A DNA stretch of 64,000 nucleotides from Lepus europaeus (taxonomy: Eukaryota; Chordata; Mammalia; Lagomorpha; Leporidae). The stretch spans positions 10,678,266 through 10,742,265 of the forward strand of contig NC_084837.1 in NCBI RefSeq assembly GCF_033115175.1, in the 5' to 3' direction. The notes under the pieces were generated by a model. It made no database searches. It was given only the letters and a program-made list of their open reading frames with translations, and was not told the origin of the DNA. Positions 24,201-37,800 of the stretch are shown one piece after another; position 1 is the first letter of the stretch; each line of letters begins with the position of its first letter. Made by a program: the position numbers and the translations under genes.

Positions 24201-27200
24201 CGGGCCGCAGAGCCTGGCTCTTCCATGCTGCGCACAGCGGAGACAAGGCCAAGACACAGGCCTTCCCCCTCTCTCCTTCTTTTCCTCTCCTCTGTACAGC
24301 TGAGGGCTTAGATGCCCAGGGGGCAGGAGCGGGAGGCCCCACTCTGGGCTTTGCCTAACTCACCGTGAGCTTCAGCTGAGCCTGCGGAGAGGCAGCCTGC
24401 TCTGCAGGGGTGGCTGCCCACACAGGCGTTAGTCTAAGGAGCTGCTGAGCCTTCTGGCCGTCCTGTGGTCACAGCTCTCTGGGAAGCACGGGGCCATGTC
24501 CTGCGTCCTGGCCAGAACACTGTCAAGCCAGCACCCAAGTGCAGGTCAGCATCCCAGCTCCTGGCGCCTCACGGGGCTGCAGCTGGAGCTCCCTGGGGAC
24601 GGCACGGCTCCCCAGGTCCCCTCAGGATCAGTCTGGAGACAGGAGTTCATCCTGAGATCTACCCGCCAGGAGCAGCTTCCTCTCTCCTTCAGACTAGGGG
24701 CAGCCCCCTCCAGAGAGGCAGCCGCCCTGCTCTGCTCGGTTCTTGGGGAGAGGAGGCCCTGCCTCTGTAGGTCACTAGTGACGCCCGGAAGGCGGGGTCT
24801 CCTGGGGAATCCACAAGCCCAAGAAAGGCCACAATCAGGCAAGAGCGTAAAGCAGAGGTCACTGCCAGTGACGGGGCCTGGGGGCACAGAGGGAGAGGAA
24901 GACCAACAGGAACAGCCACAGTTAAGAAGCCAAAGCTAAGGACACCCGAGCTGTATGCCAGGGACGTCTCTGAGGCCACGTCAGAGACCTGAAGACAGGG
25001 ACCACATGCCCCTCTCCTTGACTCCCGGAGCGGTGGTCTTTCCTGGGCAGGACATGCCCTTCCCTTGGTGCACGGTGCGGTCCTCAGTGGGCTGGGCACG
25101 GCTGCTGCACTGCTGAATGCATCCGACCAAACGGAGCACAAGTGGGGAGACGCCTGGCCCACCCCGGCCCAGCCCTCTTTCAGCGCCCCACACCCAGCCG
25201 GCTCCAAACGGATGGAGCGATGGCGTGGCTGGACAGTAACTAACACCAACACCTGCTGGACACTTACACTGCCCAGTACTGAGTACTGCGCCCAGTACTT
25301 CATGAAAACGGTTTCCCTGCAGCCCGTGTAACCTTCCGAAGCAGGTGCTTCCCCGGAGACACTCACCACGCCACCACCACCACTCCACACTTGTCCTGAC
25401 ACGCAGCAGCCACCTACACTGCACTCACAGAGCCCACGCCTGAACGCAGGAACACAGGCCAGTCCTCCTTCCTCCTCCTGCTCCCACAGGGCTGGCAGGT
25501 AAACTGACCCTGTGTCCCTCCTGGGGTGGGGACATTAGACCTTCTTCCTCCATGCAGTGGACATGGAAGAAAAATCTGGGACGGGCATGGAGGAACAGGC
25601 CCCATTCAGACCTCAAGTCTAAATGGCCTCTAGGCATAATAACATAACTCAGGTTAGTAACACCGCACTTCTCGGATTTTACGCCACAAAAGCAGCATTT
25701 CTGTTACTCCTGGTGGTGTGTGTTCAGCTCCCTGAGTATTACAGAGGAGAACGGATGGGCAGGCAGGGAGCCTGGCCATAATGCCATCCTCGTTTCTAGC
25801 AAAAGCCAACATGGGAGACACACTACACCCAGTTCATGTTGAGTAAGACAAAGGTGGCAGCATGAGGAGCTCCTTCCTCTCAGTTTTTTAAAGCTGTGAG
25901 GCAACACCTGTGCCTGGGGGGTCTTCAGAGGATGGCACTGTGGGTGCTGCCTGTGAGGGGGACCCAAGCACCAGGCGTGTGTGTCTGCACTTAGAATGCA
26001 CAACCCTGGGATGCCACGAGGCAGACCAAGATGACTCTACGGACGATGGTTTAAAACATCTGCAGAAGACTCCTAGAATGACATTTGCTGTATATAACAC
26101 TCTGACCTCAGAATCAGCCCTTAAGGCTTCCTGGTCGGGCTGAAAGGCCTGTGAGAGCATCTCAGGCATGGGAAGCCAAGACTCTGCGGCGAAAAATCTT
26201 GGAGCTCAGTGAAACCTCAGTGGAAAGAAGGGGTCATCAAAGAAGGACGTACTTTTCTCTGAAGGGAGGAGAGAACTTCCACTTTGCCTATGGCGGAGTC
26301 CAAATACTGATAGAGTCTATGGTTACAAAAGGCATCCATAGCCTTGGCAGCCCAAGGCAAGAGCCTCAGGTGATCACTGAGGTCATAAATAAGAGTGTTA
26401 ATTGTTAAAAGAACGACAGAAGTCACTGTGCACCTGCTCCTCATGTAAGACCTCTGTCCTTAATGAGTTGTACTATGAGAGTTAACTGCAAATTTTGTTC
26501 TCAAACTGTACTCTATATGGTGTATGTGTGTGTGTGTGTGAGTGGGTGTGGGTGCAAATTGTTGAAATCTGTGCTTAACATGGAGTTGGTCCTCTGTATA
26601 TAAAATCAAACTAAAAATGGACCATAATGAAGAAGGGGATGGGAGAGGGAGAGGCAGGTGGGATGGCAATCAGGGTGGAAGTGGGGGTATGGGGGAAAAG
26701 AACCACTATATTCCTAAAGTTGTACCTATGAAAAATGCATTCATTAAATTAAAAAAAAAATAAAATAACTTATGCTGCCAAAAAAAAAATCTGCAGAAAC
26801 CAAAAGTTCCTGCAAATCAGAATTCTTCTAAAACCTCATGCTGGGTATTAGTGATTGGCACTAAAAAAATATGAATGAAAGCTTGACAGGAACTTGAAAG
26901 TGTGAAACAAATGTAAAGTATTACTATCATCCTTAGTTAGGAAGCAAACCGGATAACCACATTCTACCACCTGCATACTTATCTTGTCATTTCCAATTTC
27001 AAAATTTCAATGACACAGCATCGCTCCCCTGGCAAGGGAGGGGAGAAGGAAAGGTGAGCGCTGTGCCTGTCCTCACCTTTTCAGCTTCAGCCCACATCTC
27101 GCTCTCTCCCAGGAAGTTCTCAGGCCTTGTCGACAGGTTTAATTGGAAAGTGAAGCCAAATGTTGAGTAAACGGATTGCAAAAACTGCAGACACCCCTTG

Positions 27201-30200
27201 ATTTCTTCTTCAATCTGAAATTAGAGCAAAAGAAAATGGAATTCATTATGGCACTCTGCAAATAAAATGAGTCTTCACAGTCAGAGATAGGCCCGTTTTA
27301 CAGAGGGCCCTGGAGGCCACTGTTGAGAGCGCCCTCCAACGCCCACTCCACCCTTCCTGTGCGTGCCGGGCATGTGCAGCTGCCGGAGGCTCCTGTCCGG
27401 CGCAGGCGGTGGAGAAAGCAGCAGGCAATGGCATCGCAGGTGAACGGCACTGCCTGCCGTGTGCACAGGAGCAGAAGGGCCAGAGGACCAGGGTTCCCAT
27501 GGAGTGGAAGGGCAGCAGCTCTCAGAGCAGGGAAACAGAGGGTGGAGGCCCGGGGACCAGAGAGGCAGACTGCAGTGGGCAGCTGCACGGGCAGAGAAGG
27601 GAGGGCAGCAGCTGGTCAGGTGGAAGCCGGCAGGGGCCGGAGGAAAGGAAACGCCTTCAAAGTAGGCAACGGGGAGCCGATGGAAGGAAGCTCAGGAAGG
27701 TGAAGGGGCAGGAGGAACTGCCCCATGGCTCCATGCCCACCCTCCCCATCTCCGTTGTGACCAGGGACTTCTCAAAACCCAGGCTGTGGCTCAGAGCCTT
27801 CAACAGTTCTGAATAGCACCTGCAAATGTTCTGTAAAACAATAATGGGCAAATGTTACCCCCCTGGACCTTGTTCCCATTTGTTCTTCCCCAAAGCAACT
27901 GTGGTTTTCTGCTTTAAAAGACTGAGCCTAGCCTATGCTCGGTGGGGTGGGGGGTGTCAGAGATCTTGTACCTTCTCAGTGTGTGGCCTTCTCAGGGGAT
28001 GGCTTCAGGAACAACAAAGGGATGAACTTGACCCCGTCTGTTCTTTCCCAGAATGGGAAATGGATTAGCAAGACTGAAGGCCCCTTAGGAAGCTGCAGGG
28101 TACATGCCGAGAAATGAGAGGATGGTGACCTGAACCAGAGAGCGATGCCTAACCCCAGATCACAAAGATTTTCCCCAATTTTTCTTCTGGAAATTTTGTT
28201 ATTTTCAGGTTTTACATCTAGGCCATTTTTTTTTTTTTTTTTTTTTGACAGGCAGAGTGGACAGTGAGAGAGAGAGACAGAGAGAAAGGTCTTCCTTTGC
28301 CGTTGGTTCACCCTCCAATGGCCGCCGCGGCCGGCGCGCTGCGGCCGGCGCACCACGCTGATCCGATGGCAGGAGCCAGGTGCTTCTCCTGGTCTCCCAT
28401 GGGGTGCAGGGCCCAAGCACTTGGGCCATCCTCCACTGCACTCCCTGGCCACAGCAGAGAGCTGGCCTGGAAGAGGGGCAGCCGGGACAGAACCGGCGCC
28501 CCGATCGGGACTAGAACCCGGTGTGCCAGCGCTGCAAGGCGGAGGATTAGCCTAGTGAGCCGCGGTGCCGGCCCACAATAATTCTTGAAACCAAGCACAG
28601 TGAGCCTTCTAATGTTCTTACTTTTTTTTGTTCTTTTTCACGGCTTTTTTTTTTTTTTAACCTTTTCTAGTTTCTTTTGAGTTCCATACAAATTTTCAAA
28701 TCGGCTTGTCAATTTCTACAAAGAAGTCTGAGCATCGCTTGGGACGTCACTAACTCTACAGATCAGTCTGGGGAGAACTGACATTTTAGTAGTATTTAGT
28801 CTTCCAGTCCAAGAACAAGGTTATTTCTCCATTTATTCGGGCTTTATCTTGTAGCTTCCACTGTGTACGTCACCCACATTTGTAACAGTCAGCTTGAGAT
28901 GACACAGTAGTTAGTTTTTATATACCGATACCTCATATTACAGTTTTTCTAAACTCACTCACTAGTTCTAATAACATTTTTGTCGTTCCCATCTGATCTC
29001 TGCATAGACGGCCATGATGCTCAGTATCTCCATCTTGCCTTACACACTAAAGGGAATCCCCAGCCATTAGTAACGGGAGAGGATTTTGCTTCCTTGTTCC
29101 TGGTCTCATGGATAAAGCATTTGAGCAGCACAGTGGTAGGTTCTTCACAGAAGCCTTTCATTAGGTTGCAAAGTTCTCTTTTATCTTGTTTGTTAGGGTT
29201 TTGTTTTTTTTTTAATGAGAAACGGGTATCAGTTTTGCCAAATGCTTTTTCAGGAATCTACTGAAATCATGTTTTCTCTTTTTCAGCCTGTTAATTGGTG
29301 AATTACAATAGTTTGTTTTCTAATGTTAAGCTAATCTTCCATTTCTGGGATACAGCCCACTTGGTCACGATACATTATCATGTTTTAAATATTATTGAAT
29401 TTGGCCGGTGCCGTGGTCACTTGGTTAATCCTTCCAAAGAAGCTCCTGGCTCCCAATCGGTCTAGCTCTGACCACTGCAGCCATGTGGAGGGTGAGATGG
29501 AAGATCTCTGTCTTTCAACTAAACAAACTTTTTTTTTTTCTTCAAAGAATTACATCTTAATTGTTGGCAGAATTCACTAGTGAAGTCACCTGGGCCTGGA
29601 GCTTTCTCTGTAGGCAGGTTAGCTATTAATTCAAAATTACTATAGTACATACAGGACTACTCAGATTACCTATTTCTTCCCAAGTGGAGTTTGATAATCT
29701 GTATTTTTAAAAGATTTGTTCACTTCAGCTGAGAGATGTTAAATTTATTGGCATAAAGTTGTTCATAACATTGCCTTATTAGCTCTTTAACATCTACAGA
29801 GTCTGGGCCCAGTGCTGTGGCATAGCCGGTAAGGCTGCCACCTGCAGTGCCAGCGTCCCGTATGGGTGCCTGTTTGAGTTCCAACTGCTCCACTTCTAAT
29901 TTCAGCTCTCTGCTATGGCCTGGGAAAGCAGTAGAAGGTGGCCCAAGTCCTTGGGCCCCTGCACCCATGTGGGAGACCCAAAGGAGGTTCCTGGCTCTTG
30001 GCTTCAGATCGGCACAGCTCCGGCCACTGTGGCCATCTGGGGAGCGAACCAGTGGATGGAAGACCTCTCTCTCTGCTTCTGCCTCTCTGTTGCTCTTTCA
30101 AATAAATAATCTTAAAAAAATAAAGTAATATCTACAGAGTCTGCAGTGACATCTCCCTCATGACTAGTATTTTAAATTTATACCCTGTCTTTTTTTCTCT

Positions 30201-31858
30201 GTAACCCTAAATAAATTTATCAATTTTAGCGATATTCTCAAAGAATCAGTTTCTGGATTTTCTTTTTTCTAGTTCAATGATTTCTGCTCTGTTCTTCATC
30301 ATTTTCTTCGGCTTACACTGGCTCTGATCTTCTCTTCTGGTTCCTTAAGCAGAAACTGAGGGGGTTTATCTGAAATTTTTCTTCTTTCCCAGTAGGTATC
30401 CGGTACCAAAAATGCCCCAAGCAAACACCATCTTGATAGCATTCCACAAATTTTGTCATGTTCCATTTTTGTTCATTATATAATATATTCTAATTTCCCT
30501 TTGGACTTCTTTGATCTATGAGGTATTTAAAAGTGTGTTATTTACTTTTTACATATTTGGGGTCTTCCAAATCACAGCTTTTTTGTTATTTTCTACTTTA
30601 ATTCCAAAAGATCAGATAATATTTAACTAAAGTCACTTTAAATTTCTTAAGACTTGTTTTACGGCCCAGAATGTCATGGTAAATATCCTATGTGTACTTT
30701 CAAAATGTATATTCTGCTTCTGTTCTATAAATATCAATGTGGTCAAACTGTTTGATAGTGACTCTCTTTTTTAAAAAAGATTTATTTTTTGAAAGGCAGA
30801 GTTAGAGAGAGAGAGAGAGATTTACCACCCACTGATTCACTCCCCAAATGGCTACAACTGCTTCGGATGGGCCAGATGAAACTGGGAGCCAGGACTCTAT
30901 CTGGGTCTCCCACAAGAGTAGCAGGGACCCAAACAGATGGACATCTGCTGCTGCTTTCCCAGGAGCAGGAGCAGGGAGCCGGACTGGAAGCGGTGGAACT
31001 GGGGCCCACATGGGATGCTGGCCTCACAGCTGGCAGCTGCCCCACAATGCCAGCTCCTACAGTGACTCTGTGCATGACAATCTGTACTAAAGAGTAAACT
31101 CTATGTTCTAGGCAATACTGAACAAAAAACACACTGAATCCCTTAAAGTATTCCACTTCATGGCATTTAAGTTAATCAAATAGATGCCAAATGAAAAAAC
31201 TAATAAGCTTCATGTCAGGAGATCACATTGACCCAGCTCAGAGTCACAGATGTCAGAGATGAATGGATCCTCAGCCCAAGACCAGCACAACGGAGCACGG
31301 TGTCCAGGGCTGCACAGTGACGCCGTGACAGCCACGCCCACCCCGTGTCACCGCACCTGCTCCACGGTGCAGAAGATGTGGGCGTCATCCTGCTGGAAGC
31401 GCCTGACGCGGGTCAAGCCGCTCAGCGTCCCCGACAGCTCGTTTCTGTGAAGAACTCCAAAGTCAGCAAACCTAACAGGCATTTCCCTCCAGGACCGCGG
31501 ACGATGGGCAAACATTAGACTAGAAAAGACGAAATAGCACAGCTTTTACAGGGGAGAAGAGTGCTCATCTAAACAGTAAGACATTACAATTAAGCCTTGC
31601 CATGGTTTGGATGTGGTTCAGTGGCTCTGTGTGATGAAATTTAATCCCCATGGGGAGGTACTGAGAGGGTGGACCTTAATCCAGCTATGGTGTTTACCAG
31701 AGGGGCCTGGGGGAGGTGATTAGGGTTAGATAATGTCACTAGGGCACAGCCCCCATGACTGAGGGACCACACACACACACACACATACACATATTCACAC
31801 TTTCACACTCACACTCACATATACATACTCTCACATACTTTCACACTCTCGTTCACTT

Positions 31859-31896
<38 letters not shown>

Positions 31897-34800
31897 TCCC
31901 TGTCTACACCCACAGGGCACATGGTGCTGCCTTCTGACCCCAAAGGCAAGAAGGCCATCACCAGACACAGACCCCTGAACCTCCAGACTGTGAGCTAAAC
32001 AAACCTCTTTTCTTTCCAAGTCAGCCGCCTCAGGTATTTTGTTATAGTGACGAAAACAGACTAATCCAAGCCTCAAGATCTATACACTCCTTACTCTGGT
32101 TCACAGATCACCGGGTTAAAGCTGTCCCGTGACTTCCTGAGCTCTGATGTTACAGCGCGTTAGAACTCTGAGAAACAACCCTGTCTGGCTCTTCTTCTTC
32201 TTTCGCTGCCCCCTGTGAAGTTCATTTCTGTTCCTCACAAAGGCTACTTGGTGAAGCCCTGGGGACCTGTCTTCCGACAGGGCTCACAGAACAGCCTGGA
32301 CGCGCCTCTGTCCCCGCACTGCTGTGCACTTTATAGCTGATGGCATCAACACGTCCCTGCCCCTCTCTGCTCACACACTGTGTCGGAATCAACTCGAAGT
32401 GCACGAAGCACTCCATGAACGTTCACTTTGGCTGAAGACTCGTCACCTGCGGAGAGCACACCCGGCTCCCACTCCCATCACCACGAGCCCCCGTGCTGTC
32501 CCTCCCTCACTCTGAGCACAGAAACATAAAACTGCGGTCCAGTCTTGTTCAGCCCCACTCCCAGGTAAAACTGCAGGCCACAGCTTACAGTGGCACCTAA
32601 TGGCAAGGTGGGCCGGGTTTAAGGTGGGAGGCAGTGGCTTAGGCTCCTTCTGTCTACAAAGAGAGGTGGGAGGGGCCGTCACCATGGCACACTAGGTTAA
32701 TCCTCCCCCTTTGGCACCAGCATCCCATATGGGCACAAGATTCTGTCCTGGTTGCTCCTCTTCCAGTCCAGCTCTCTGCTGTGGCCCAGGAGGGCAGTGG
32801 AGGATGGCCCAAGTGCTTGGGCCCTGCACCCCATGGGAGACCAGGAGAGTCACCTGGCTCCTGGCTTTGGATCAAAGTGGTGTGCCGGCCGCAGCGGCCA
32901 TTGGAGGGTGAACCAATGGAAGGAAGACCTCTCTCTCTTTCTCTCTCTCTCTAACTCTACTTGTCAAATAAATAAAATAAAATCTTAAAAAAAAGAGAGG
33001 TGAGAGATTACTGGCCCATTGGTTTTCATAACATTATTTTATGTATGTCACCTTAAAGTTGAAATTCTTTAAATCTTTACTGAGAAAAGCAAAGAACTTT
33101 GTTCAATATTCAGGGATTTAAGACGCAGCTTCTGAGGTCACTCACAGACACCTGTGCACTGATGAGACAAAGCCGTTAACAGCTGGATCTGTGCGCGTGC
33201 AGAATTCTATTCGTTCGCTTCCAGCTGTGAAATGCACTGGTCTGTCAAGGTCTGCATGCCAACCTTCTGGAAACTGCAATTTCTCATGGACACACCTTTG
33301 GTTTACATACCACCAAGGAAGAAACCAGCCTCTTATTAAATCGTGACGTAATGTAAGATGCACCTCGGCCTCAGAGATGCTGAATGTGGGGGAAGGGTGA
33401 CTCCAGGACTCATCATTACGACCTCACTGACCTTGCTGCAGTACCTAAGAACTGAGTGTTTGCACATACGTACGTCTGAAGTGTATTGCTATTAGGAAGA
33501 CAGATGTTATAATAACATAAAATTGGTATACAAAATTATCCTCTAAGAAGCACAAAAAACCCTAAATGCTTTCAAGCTAACATTCCAGGTCTGCCAAGGA
33601 TCAAACGTGTTTTCAAGGATAAACTTAATTTCCAGCATGAGATAACTTGGTAATGATGATTGGCAAGCACTTTTCAGATTAAAGCAACCCCCCAACTGCA
33701 AAAAGCAAACTAATAACACAAGGGGTCTTCAAAAAGCTCATGGAAAATATATATCACGTAAAACTACAAGAGGACTTTAAAAAAAATCTTTGGCACCTAA
33801 ATATACTTATCTTTTTAAATTAAAAAGCATGTATTTTCATCTACTTGAAAGGCGCAGCAATAGAGATGGACAAAGAGAGATTTTCCAGTCACCTGTGCAC
33901 TCCCCAAATGCCTGCAATAGCCAGAAGTGGGCCAGGCTGAAGCCAGGAGCCAGGAACTCCATTTGGGTCTTCTACGTGGATGGCAAGGTCCCAATTACTG
34001 GGCCATCATCCACTGCCTCCCAGAACACATAGCAGAAAACTGAATTGCAAGTAGAGTAGCTGGGACCCAAATGCACTCCAAAATGGGACGTGGGCATCCC
34101 AAGTGGCAGCTTACCTCGCTGTGCCATAACACCTGCCCTAAACTTCTTCTAATTTCATTTTTCCACAAACTTTTTGTGGAAATACAAGCCCCCTGTATTA
34201 AAAGCGAACTATGAGGAAGTGTGCTATGGGCTGTTAGGCAAGGACCTGATTCTCTTGTCACACTCACCAGTGTCCGGGACAGTTCATGGGTTTGAGGGCG
34301 AAAGTCTCCTTCTCAATACCGAAGGTGAACATGTTCTCGCTGTAGTGCTGCCAGTGGCCCGAGGTCTCCCAGAGCTTGCTGTTGTACACGTTGGGGGAGA
34401 GCACTTCCAGGAAGTCCCGCTTGTGATACTCCTCCTTTAAGACGAAGGCCTTAACGTTAAAACCTGCTGGGACACATCACAGTCTCACGCAAAGCAACAC
34501 CCTGGGCGAGTGTTTTTAAACCTGGGATGGTGTCTTGAATTAATTCGTGCATCCTCGGCTTTAGGTGCGGTGGTTTCTGGACCACAGGAACAGCTTTCTG
34601 TGGGCTCAGGGCCATTCTCCCGAGGTACAGCTGTTTTACACTGTGTAACACCACGTAGCACGCAGTGACCCAATTCTCCAAAAATTAGTCACTGAAATAA
34701 GAACTATGGAGACAAACCTGCTGTAGTGCAAATTCTAAAACTCTACATCCTCGAGAAACAGAAGGGCTGTTTCCCTATGACGTGGGAGGCCATTTTCTCC

Positions 34801-37800
34801 CTTAATCAGCCTGAACGCACGTTGTATTCATAGCTTTAACCGATTTAATTTTAAACAAAGTTGGAAATTGAACTTGTCACACTCGGAGCCATTGCTATCT
34901 GTGCAGGTGTGAGCAGGCTTTTCTCCCTCCCCACCCATTACCAGTTTCCCTAATGAGTCACTGGGGACAGGAGAAGACAATTTTCTCAAGGGAAAATTAC
35001 CCCATTTTATTCTTCAAGGTACCAGTTTAGGAAAGTTAAAAAAATAAATAAATAAAGATTTCCCGGGATTAGGACACAAAAAGGCAACTGCAACCTCCCG
35101 CACTGGCAGGGGCCGGCTCTGCCGCTCCTCTGCAGGGCGCGGCCTCGGGCGGTGGTGAGCGCCTGGGTCTCAGGTGCCAGGAGGCCGCTGCCTCTGCCCT
35201 TTGTTTGCACTAAATTAGAAAACTTCAGCAGAATTCTAGACCTTAGGACTGGCAGTCGTTCTGAGCAGCTACGTCAGCTGGTTCTAGAGAGTGGATTCAA
35301 CGAGACCCTGTGTCCACTTCTGCCGGAGCCCACTTTCCAAGCCTCACTCACTCACTCCATGCTGCTAGTGGTTTCCAACCACTCGGAACACAGTCATGCC
35401 GGGAACGGACGCTCTGCTGAGGCGTTCAGAGCTCATTTTAAGCCACCCCTGCACCAGGCTGGACGTTCCCTCCCCCAGAGTGCTGGCATGAGGAGGCTGG
35501 GCCTTCGGCAGGTGACGCAGTCACAATGGGATGGCCCCCGTGCATGGGATTGGCGCCCATGTGAAAAGGCCCTCAGCCTCTTTCAGCCGTGCCAGGGCCC
35601 AAGTCGGCAGTGCGCACCTGGGAGAGCGTCCTCCCCAGAACCCAATCGTGCTGGGCTCCCAACCCCGACCTGCAACCTGTAGAACTGCTGCACAAGCCAC
35701 CTGGGCTGGTGACACGGTACAAGGCAGCTGGCTGCGCTGCAGGTCCCGCCACAAGGCCCTGCCCCTGTGATTCTGTGCTGTCAGAATTCCCCCTTCCCAG
35801 GATGCCCTGCTTTCACCGGGGACTGGGGAAGGGTTGCCATGAGAACATGCTGTGAAGCTCCACACCTCCCAGGGGCCCCCATCACCTCTAAAGGAGGGGC
35901 TGGGACTTCTCACTGCCGCTGGGACGAGGACCAGAGAGGTGCCGAGCGTCTCCCTCTCTACTTCCCTTCCCCCACCCCCTTCTCCCTCTGGCCGACTCCA
36001 ACTTCGCCCACATGTGTGTGTCTGGTTTATCATTTTGAGCACCATATGTGTGTCTGTGCTTAAACTGCTTTTTAAGGAAAAGGCAAGGACCTGGATTAAA
36101 ATGAAACCTCACTTCTCCCTCAACACTAGCATTTGTCACAGTGGCCCAAACTGACTGGACAACCCGCTGCGAGTGAAGGGGCCACAGCGGCTGCATTTCT
36201 CTACCCAACACACGCATGCTATGCGGGCTGCCTTAACTCTCAGTAAAACGCATGTGGGTTTGTCTCTACACACGCACACATACACAGCAGACAGAGAGAA
36301 AGCAAAATGGCTACGGGGCACCAGCTGATGACTCCAGATACAGGAAAGATGGATGGATGTTCACTGCACTCTAATGACTTTTCCACAGAACTGAACTCCT
36401 CAAAAGTTTGGAGTGGGGGAGATACAGCTGACCGCCTGCCACCAACTTCTTTCTCTGAAGCACAATGGAAACCCAGCTCTGGGAGATGGAGCTCTCGCCC
36501 TGAGGCCGAGCAGTCCCCTGAAGAACCCTGACAACTCGCTCTGCACCTGCAGGAAGCGCTCAAGGGAAGCCGCACATGAACCTGGTGACCCGGCCCCTTG
36601 GCAGCTCTTACACAGCTCCTTAGCATCAGCTAAACAAGTAGCTTTCGATGTGGACTTGCACCAGCAGTCGCCCCACGTCTCAGGCCGTCAGGCTCAGGCT
36701 GGGCCACACCACCAGTGTTCAGGGTTAGAAACCCTGCACATCCATGCCCGTAGCAGCATGACTTCCAACGAGCCCAAATGAAAACTGCCCAGATGTCCGT
36801 CCACTGGGCGTGTGAACAGCCGTGCTCGTCTCAATGACGGCCTGCTCCGGGGCGGGAAATGCAGCAGCCACCAGTGTGTGTGTGTGTGTGTGGGAGCCCA
36901 GTGTGTCACACTGTGTGAAGGGGTCAGCCTCAAGGGCCACAGTTATTCCTTCCACAAAAGTTTAGGCACGCAGAACAGATCAACGGTTGCCCAGGGCTAA
37001 GGGCAGAGGAGGGCCTGATGCTGAGGCAGTAGCAACAGGTGTCTGGTCCAGTGGTTAAGCACCCACATCATATCAGAGTGCCTCGGTCTGATTCCTGGCT
37101 TTGGCTCCTCGTTTCAGCTTTCTGCTGAGGCAGACCCTTGCAGACAACTGGTGACGCCTCAAGTGGCTGTCTGGCTACCACCCACACGGGAGACACCCCC
37201 GTGGCTCCAGACTCAGGCGCAGCACAGGTGCATCCTCTGAAACCCAAGAACACACTTAGGAAAACAGGAACTATCTCCACGTTTTTATTAGGAAGCACGA
37301 TTCAGTATTTCACTTTCAGGTTCAAAATTCGCATTAATGTTGCTAAAATAAAATTCATGGAAATGCCCGAGCAGTCTGTTATGAGGGGAGAGAGTGCAAC
37401 AGAGTTGAATAGGTATTTCCTGAACAGACTTACTCGTATGAAGTCCATGAGTGTGTTGTAAATGAAGGCTCCTCTGGGAAGGAAGAAACAGCTTCCAGGG
37501 CTGAGATCATGGAAGAAGAAAAGCTCCTGCTCCTGCGTTGAAACAATAATTGCTTTTCAAACACCCAGTATTTACTGCATAGTCAGTCATCACTTCCGCC
37601 TTCGAGTAACAGACATCCCAAGGGGCTCGAGACCACCTATGGCTAACTACACGTAAGAGCACACACAAAATTACCACACTCACTGACGGTTACTGAGCCT
37701 GGGACTCAGCGTTCATGGCACCGTTATTTTCTGTTAATTTCCTTGCTTGGCATGCATGGGATGTGGACGTCACGGAGAGGTAACACACAAAAGACCAGGA

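Larger units (their letters stand above)
28590..30778 (-). mobile_element. L1 ORF2 fragment, old, split by CSINEs
   Basis: Antisense L1 phrases: TAAATTTATTGGCATAAAGT, TTTATCAATTTTAGCGATAT, CATTCCACAAATTTTGTCAT, TTTTACGGCCCAGAATGTCA. CSINEs at 29402-29530 and 29807-30122 interrupt it. No open frame. Confidence 0.78.

Noticed and set aside
24465..25424. Overlapping 100-237-codon frames on both strands
   Set aside because: GC-rich intron of TARS3; no recognisable domain and frames exist on both strands alike.
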